From Ruminococcus sp. (GTDB taxonomy: Bacteria; Bacillota; Clostridia; Oscillospirales; Ruminococcaceae): a DNA stretch of 64,000 nucleotides. Made by a program: the position numbers and the translations under genes. This document shows positions 63,753 to 64,000 of this stretch, piece after piece; position 1 is the first letter of the stretch, and each line of letters starts with the position of its first letter. The notes beneath the pieces were generated by a model. That model made no database searches and was not told the DNA's origin. It saw only the letters and a program-made list of their open reading frames with translations. The stretch lies in the NCBI GenBank assembly GCA_017519145.1, contig JAFWTA010000033.1, positions 1-64,000 of the forward strand. The letters run 5' to 3'.

Positions 63753-64000
63753 ATGAGTACAGTTTTATCCGTTAAGGAGCTTTGCAAGACATACATTATC
63801 AAGAAGCTCAGCAACAACGTGCTGAGAAACATAAGCTTTCAGCTGGAGGACGGAGAGTTTGTCTCCATCATGGGACCCAGCGGAAGCGGCAAATCCACAC
63901 TTCTCTACACCGTCAGCGGCATGGACAGGATGACCTCGGGCAAGGTGGAGTTCGCAGGCAGGGACATCAGCTCTCTCAGCAAAAAGGAGCTTTCCAAGCT
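63753..64000 (+). CDS. ABC transporter ATP-binding protein, 3'-truncated by window edge
   Basis: Only the first 82 codons are visible. 'LSVKELCKTYIIKKLSNNVL' and Walker A 'MGPSGSGKSTLLYTVSGMD' identify a LolD/MacB-type ATPase, the usual partner of FtsX-like permeases. GGGAGAG precedes the ATG. It forms an operon with the permease; the rest lies outside the window. Confidence 0.9.
   Translation, partial: MSTVLSVKELCKTYIIKKLSNNVLRNISFQLEDGEFVSIMGPSGSGKSTLLYTVSGMDRMTSGKVEFAGRDISSLSKKELSK

Overview
The window looks like a chromosomal segment of a Gram-positive gut or rumen anaerobe of the Clostridia, most likely a Ruminococcus-type Oscillospiraceae. The reasons are strong AGGAGG ribosome binding sites, TTGACA-17-TATAAT promoters, short Rho-independent terminators, a Clostridia-type WXG100 secretion locus and Firmicutes-type integrative elements. 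The genus is inferred; there is no rRNA gene to settle it.

Region 1 (1-13.9 kb) is an accessory and defence island. It opens with the 3' part of a tyrosine integrase. Two adjacent minus-strand pairs follow, each combining an ATPase with a TOPRIM nuclease: a Gabija-type pair (OLD-family GajA-like nuclease plus UvrD-like GajB) and an AbiL/RloAB/PARIS-like pair. One strong promoter at 7156-7184 probably drives all four genes. A graveyard of broken genes comes next (serine recombinase tail, thymidine kinase tail, SRAP/YedK with a frameshift and an internal stop). After it lies an intact plus-strand cassette: a WYL regulator, a DEDDh exonuclease and a UvrD-like helicase fused to a PD-(D/E)XK-like nuclease. 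A truncated helicase ends the region.

Region 2 (14.0-26.4 kb) is an AT-rich minus-strand surface polysaccharide operon: aminotransferase, initiating sugar-phosphate transferase, glycosyltransferases, acetyltransferase, LicD, cytidylyltransferase, a Wzy-like polymerase, a pyruvyltransferase/FrhB fusion and a Wzx flippase. It has a leader of about 450 nt with a perfect promoter, a 38-codon ORF and a terminator-like hairpin.

Region 3 (26.9-33.1 kb) is an integrative element core: a sigma-region-4 regulator, a RepA-like ATPase whose 3' end is made of iteron-like repeats, hairpins that may be an oriT, two tandem ribbon-helix-helix genes, a ~550-nt highly structured non-coding segment, a DUF6809 gene, an excisionase and a tyrosine integrase. 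It abuts tmRNA (ssrA, minus strand, 33111-33480).

Region 4 (33.9-59.8 kb) is a type VII secretion (ESX/T7SSb-like) locus with unusual architecture. Three large substrates share an N-terminal domain that starts with ATITLY/ATITLF; one is a Hint-HNH toxin followed by a SUKH immunity gene. The locus also has several WXG100-like proteins, a TPR protein, an EssC ATPase split into two genes with a ubiquitin-like rather than FHA N-terminus, an apparently active membrane Ser/Thr kinase, and a 2227-residue Ig-like surface protein.

Region 5 (59.8-64 kb) holds a lipoprotein gene and an FtsX-type ABC exporter whose ATPase gene runs off the window.
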